A stretch of DNA of 8,503 nt, from the NCBI GenBank assembly GCA_003457075.1, contig DMIY01000001.1, forward strand, positions 1 through 8,503, given 5' to 3'. Made by a program: the position numbers and the translations under genes. Numbering within the stretch: position 1 is the first letter of the stretch; every line of letters starts with the position of its first letter. The notes beneath the pieces were generated by a model. It had not been told where the DNA came from. It made no database searches and saw nothing but the letters and a program-made list of their open reading frames with translations. Positions 5,847 through 8,503 of this stretch are shown here, piece by piece. The DNA comes from Desulfotomaculum sp. Its GTDB lineage: Bacteria > Bacillota > Desulfotomaculia > Desulfotomaculales > Nap2-2B.

Positions 5847-7308
5847 GAACCTTTATGGCCTCCTCCCGATCATCAAAAGGAAACTTTTGAGTACCGGTAA
5901 GCTGATAATTTTCATGCCCTTTGCCTGCTATTACTACCACATCACCGGGATCAGCCAGACGCAAGGCACGGGCAATAGCCTGCCGCCGGTCCGGAATAAC
6001 CATGTAGGTTGCCGGCTCCCGAACCCTGCGTAGCCCTTCTTCAATGCCGGCGATAATCTTTAAAGGATCCTCTGTGCGGGGGTTATCAGAAGTAACTACC
6101 GGTATGTCGCTATAGCGTGCTGCTATTTCGCCCATTAAGGGTCTTTTGCTCCGATCGCGGTCACCGCCACAGCCAAAGACTGTAATCAGTTTGCCGGCGG
6201 TCAACTGCCCGGCCGTTTTTAAAACATTCTCCAGTCCGTCCGGTGTATGGGCATAATCAACAATAACTGTAAAATCCTGGCCTCGATCAATCGATTCAAA
6301 CCGCCCCCGGACGCCCGGAACAGCCTCCAGCGCATCCACCATCGACCCCAGCGGCAGGCCGTCAACCCCCCCTGCGGCCAGGGCAGCCAGGGCATTATAG
6401 ACATTAAAGAGACCAGTAAGTTTCAGCATCACCCGTGACTCCCCCCAGGGAGTCCGGACATGAAAAGAAACTCCCCGTGCGGAAACTTCGACGCTGGCAG
6501 CCTTGACTTTTGCCTTTTCATTCAGACCATAGGTAATTATCTTTCCCCGGCTGGCAGCTATAATCCGGTCTGCCCCGGGATCGTCGCCATTTACCACGGC
6601 AAACCCGGCGTTTTCTTCGTCTTCTTGGCCCAGCATTTCGAAAAGGATTGCCTTGGTGCGCAGGTAATCATCCATGTTTTGGTGAAAATCAAGATGATCC
6701 TGGCTGACATTCGTAAATACACCTGTGTTAAACCGGCATCCCGCCACCCTCTTGAGCGCTAAAGCATGAGAGCTTACCTCCATGACCACCGTTTCGACTG
6801 CCAAAGACGCCATTTCCGCTAAAAGTTGCTGCAGTTCCAGTGACTCGGGAGTAGTATGTTCCACAGGCAGGATGGAATCACCGATCCGGTTTGCAATAGT
6901 TCCGATTAACCCCACCTTTTCCCCTGCAGCCCTATAAACAGCCGCCAGCAGGTGAGTGGTAGTGGTTTTGCCGTTGGTGCCTGTTACGCCGATTAATTTT
7001 AACTTCCGGCTGGGAAAGTCATAAAACCTTGTTGAAAGTAAAGCCAGAGCCTGACGTGTATCGGGAACCCGGATCCATGCCATACCGGCAGGCACAGCCA
7101 CAGGCTTTTGAACCACCAGAGCCGTTGCTCCGTTAGCTATGGCCTGTTCTATAAAATGATGCCCATCATTTTTAAAACCTTCGATGGCCAAAAACAAAAA
7201 CCCCTCTTTAACCCGTCGTGAGTCGTAGGCTATTCCCCGCACCGGTATGTTCAGTTTTCCTCCGCAGGACAAGACCGTTTGATCCACTATTAATTTGCTG
7301 AATAACAA
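5785..7308 (-). CDS. murE: MurE, UDP-MurNAc-L-Ala-D-Glu:meso-diaminopimelate ligase
   Basis: Cytoplasmic ATP-dependent ligase adding the third stem-peptide residue. The 507 residues are slightly longer than the usual 480-500. Motifs are GIAYDSRRV (25-33) in the N-terminal UDP-binding domain, the ATP loop GTNGKTTTTH (110-119), HTTPESLE (151-158), EVSSHALALKRV (177-188), TNVSQDHLDFH (199-209), Lys219 in YLRTKAILF (carbamylated in the family), DYAHTPDGLENVL (351-363), FGCGGDRDRSKRPLMG (378-393) and AGKGHENYQ (461-469). DNPR (408-411) is the signature for meso-diaminopimelate rather than lysine. The start is TTG with AAGGGAG 10 bases upstream. The C-terminus continues past the usual FDDREEAIKVL end through a cysteine-rich tail (CCRSGQC) encoded by the 62 bases shared with murF, which looks like a lost stop codon. 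A promoter candidate lies just upstream. Confidence 0.97.
   Translation of the reverse strand: MLFSKLIVDQTVLSCGGKLNIPVRGIAYDSRRVKEGFLFLAIEGFKNDGHHFIEQAIANGATALVVQKPVAVPAGMAWIRVPDTRQALALLSTRFYDFPSRKLKLIGVTGTNGKTTTTHLLAAVYRAAGEKVGLIGTIANRIGDSILPVEHTTPESLELQQLLAEMASLAVETVVMEVSSHALALKRVAGCRFNTGVFTNVSQDHLDFHQNMDDYLRTKAILFEMLGQEDEENAGFAVVNGDDPGADRIIAASRGKIITYGLNEKAKVKAASVEVSARGVSFHVRTPWGESRVMLKLTGLFNVYNALAALAAGGVDGLPLGSMVDALEAVPGVRGRFESIDRGQDFTVIVDYAHTPDGLENVLKTAGQLTAGKLITVFGCGGDRDRSKRPLMGEIAARYSDIPVVTSDNPRTEDPLKIIAGIEEGLRRVREPATYMVIPDRRQAIARALRLADPGDVVVIAGKGHENYQLTGTQKFPFDDREEAIKVLENHDCCRSGQCRGGKDFTG
5859..5867 (-). promoter_or_regulatory. Ribosome binding site that sets the TTG start of murF
   Basis: GGGAGGAGG on the minus strand lies inside the last part of murE, 12 bases before the murF TTG (5846) and 21 before the next ATG (5837). 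It is the strongest ribosome site in the window. It argues for the TTG start and for translation of murF being coupled to ribosomes finishing murE. Confidence 0.7.
6956..6981. repeat. 26-base near-identical copy of the murD ATP-loop sequence, in murE
   Basis: Partner of the stretch at 3016-3041, in the same orientation about 3.9 kb away. It encodes the MurE ATP-binding loop. The equivalent loop in murF (near 5493-5515) is clearly different at DNA level, which makes the murD-murE identity stand out slightly. Confidence 0.75.
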
Positions 7309-7318
7309 AGATTTGAGG

Positions 7319-7325
7319 CTCCCTT
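7319..7325 (-). promoter_or_regulatory. Ribosome binding site of murE
   Basis: AAGGGAG on the minus strand is 10 bases before the TTG at 7308-7306. No ATG start in this frame lies nearby with a comparable site, so it supports the TTG initiation of murE. Confidence 0.6.
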
Positions 7326-7343
7326 CTCAGATCTGCCGAGATC

Positions 7344-7372
7344 ATCCTATCACCAGTTCAGTAACATTTCAA
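7344..7372 (-). promoter_or_regulatory. Candidate sigma-A promoter for murE and the genes after it
   Basis: On the minus strand TTGAAA (7372-7367, 5 of 6 to the -35 consensus) and TAGGAT (7349-7344, 4 of 6 to the -10) are separated by exactly 17 bases. The -10 is preceded by TGA, giving an extended TGn element. Transcription would begin near 7337, about 29 bases ahead of the murE TTG and upstream of its ribosome site. It sits in the largest gap of the window, so murE onward could be expressed without the SpoVD/PBP2 gene. Sequence evidence only. Confidence 0.6.
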
Positions 7373-7416
7373 TAACCTTTAATTTACATTGGTAGTATTG
7401 CCATATACAGGTTATT
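7371..7416. repeat. Inverted repeat in the spacer between the PBP gene and murE
   Basis: The 8-base arms AATAACCT (7371-7378) and AGGTTATT (7409-7416) are perfectly complementary and enclose 30 A+T-rich bases. The left arm overlaps the outer edge of the proposed murE -35 by two bases. As RNA this would be a long-loop hairpin after the PBP stop codon, with no U run behind it, so a classical intrinsic terminator is unlikely. A binding site for a dimeric or looping regulator, an mRNA 3'-end structure, or chance are all possible. The rest of the 118-base spacer holds only the promoter and ribosome site. Confidence 0.4.
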
Positions 7417-7426
7417 ATTTACACTA

Positions 7427-8503
7427 TTATGGTCTTTCTAAGAAGTCTCTTTCCCGGATACTCCCTGAAACCGGCGGCGCTTCACCGGGCGCCGGTTTTG
7501 GCTGCTGCAGGCCGGGCGGTATAAATTCTACTCTCACTGTAGTATCTCGCCGCACCTTCTTACCGGGGGCGGGGTCCTGGGCACCGGCAATTCCCGTTCC
7601 ACTCAACTCCAGGTAAAGGTCGAGATTCTTAAGCAGTTCAGATGCCTCCGTCCTCGTTAAACCGCTTAAGTTGGGCATGGTAACCTCACCGTTGTCGTAC
7701 CGCCCGGTAAAAGACTGGAGATCCAGCACAACGGTGGCGCCGTTCATAACGATCGCACCGGGCCGGGGCAATTGCCCGTAAACAATGTTTCCGTCGCCCC
7801 GCAACCGGTAATTTAAACCTTTTTCAATCAGCATTTTGATGCCTTCACTAACCGGGTAATTGACTGCATTAGGCACCTCAACCTGAAAGCGCGGCTCTTC
7901 ATAAACAAAAGGCTTCTCCGGTCTTTTTAAGCCCGGCGTTTCCGGTACCCGCAGGTAATGCAGCGTATCATGCACCACAGCCTGGAAAACAGGCGCCGCC
8001 ACCTGGCTGCCGAAATAAATACCTCCTTGTGGTTCAGCCACCATGACCAGCGCAGCAATACGCGGTTCCACGACGGGAGCAAACCCGACAAAAGAAGCCA
8101 CATACCTGCCTGCAACGTAACCGCCGCCTTCCCCCACCACCTGGGCCGTACCAGTCTTGCCGGCCACCCGGTAACCATCAATGAAGGCATTTCTTCCGGT
8201 ACCTTTGAGTACCACATTCTCCAGTAAGGCACATACCTGGCGGGCTTCCTCACCGGAAACGACCCGGCGTACCTGTTCCGGGCCGAACTCTTTGATTACG
8301 GTGCCGGAATTGTCACGGATTTCCCTGACCACCTGGGGACGCAACAGGACACCGCCGTTTGCTATTGCCGACACTGCCGTAAGCAACTGAACGGGAGTTA
8401 CGGCAATCGATTGACCAATCGCCATCGTTGCAACGTTCAGGTTGGTAGCTTCTTTCTCGGGAATCAAGATGCCCTTTTCTTCTCCCGGCAGGTCAATACC
8501 GGT
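7427..8503 (-). CDS. spoVD: Class B penicillin-binding protein, SpoVD/PBP2 type, with two PASTA domains (5' end cut by window edge)
   Basis: D,D-transpeptidase that cross-links peptidoglycan outside the membrane, partnering a SEDS polymerase. Only the last 358 residues are in view; the frame is open to the right edge and begins TGIDLPGEEKGIL, well inside the transpeptidase domain. The family's N-terminal membrane anchor, dimerisation domain and the SxxK and SxN motifs must lie beyond 8503. Visible are IGQSIAVTPVQLL (30-42) and the third active-site motif in AGKTGTAQVV (114-123), then YFGSQVAAPVF (163-173). Two PASTA repeats follow at about 208-262 (starting VPNAVNYPVSEGI) and 274-327 (starting VTMPNLSGLTRTEA), then a proline-rich tail. 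B. subtilis SpoVD has one PASTA domain and PBP2B two, so whether this enzyme serves the spore cortex or the division septum cannot be decided here. It is followed by 118 bases and then murE. The family is certain; the symbol is a best guess. Confidence 0.9.
   Translation of the reverse strand, partial: TGIDLPGEEKGILIPEKEATNLNVATMAIGQSIAVTPVQLLTAVSAIANGGVLLRPQVVREIRDNSGTVIKEFGPEQVRRVVSGEEARQVCALLENVVLKGTGRNAFIDGYRVAGKTGTAQVVGEGGGYVAGRYVASFVGFAPVVEPRIAALVMVAEPQGGIYFGSQVAAPVFQAVVHDTLHYLRVPETPGLKRPEKPFVYEEPRFQVEVPNAVNYPVSEGIKMLIEKGLNYRLRGDGNIVYGQLPRPGAIVMNGATVVLDLQSFTGRYDNGEVTMPNLSGLTRTEASELLKNLDLYLELSGTGIAGAQDPAPGKKVRRDTTVRVEFIPPGLQQPKPAPGEAPPVSGSIRERDFLERP

Noticed and set aside
7327..7343. Small hairpin TCTC...GAGA around AGATCT upstream of murE
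   Set aside because: Only four base pairs with a nine-base loop, too weak to call a structure.
7371..7416. Inverted repeat considered as an intrinsic terminator of the PBP gene
   Set aside because: The stem is only eight A+T-rich pairs, the loop is 30 bases, and there is no U tract after it on either strand.
7389..7616. Plus-strand frame of 75 codons spanning the spacer before murE and the end of the PBP gene
   Set aside because: Most of it is antisense to the PBP tail, it shows no family features, and the spacer is better explained by a promoter and a repeat.
1..8503. Search for a novel or mobile system (defence genes, prophage, insertion sequence, CRISPR, riboswitch)
   Set aside because: Essentially every base is accounted for by seven conserved wall-synthesis genes in one direction. 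No unexplained gene or repeat array remains.

Overview
The window is one densely packed stretch of a division and cell wall (dcw) cluster. All seven genes lie on the minus strand, so transcription runs from high to low coordinates. In transcription order they are: a class B penicillin-binding protein of the SpoVD/PBP2 type (5' end outside the window), murE, murF, mraY, murD, a SEDS-family glycosyltransferase (FtsW/SpoVE), and murG (3' end outside the window). No transposon, phage gene, CRISPR array, tRNA or rRNA is visible, and no stretch over about 120 bases lacks a gene. I found no new biological system. The points worth a second look are small: start codons, overlaps, internal promoters and short repeats.

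The organism is probably a member of the Firmicutes, most likely a spore-forming Clostridia lineage of the Desulfotomaculum/Pelotomaculum kind. The evidence is the SpoVD-type transpeptidase with two C-terminal PASTA domains directly ahead of murE, a short 367-residue SpoVE-like SEDS protein between murD and murG, GGAGG-type ribosome binding sites, frequent TTG starts, and roughly balanced base composition by eye. This placement is an inference from gene order and protein style, not from a database match. MurE carries the DNPR signature of meso-diaminopimelate-adding enzymes, so the peptidoglycan is predicted to contain meso-DAP.

Layout from right to left: 8503-7427 is the C-terminal 358 residues of the transpeptidase. 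Positions 7426-7309 are a 118-base spacer with an 8-bp inverted repeat and a good sigma-A-type promoter candidate for murE. murE (7308-5785) overlaps murF (5846-4470) by 62 bases in a different frame. A 59-base spacer follows, with a perfect extended -10 that includes the murF stop codon. Next come mraY (4410-3415), a 31-base gap if murD starts at the TTG I prefer, murD (3383-2010), an ATGA overlap into ftsW/spoVE (2013-910), a 19-base gap, and murG (890 to the left edge).

The genes cover most of the path from UDP-MurNAc-dipeptide to cross-linked wall. MurD adds D-Glu to UDP-MurNAc-L-Ala, MurE adds meso-DAP, and MurF adds D-Ala-D-Ala. MraY moves phospho-MurNAc-pentapeptide to undecaprenyl phosphate (lipid I), MurG adds GlcNAc (lipid II), the SEDS protein polymerises glycan from lipid II, and the SpoVD/PBP2 protein cross-links it. 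murC and murB are not in view, though such clusters often carry further wall or division genes downstream of murG.
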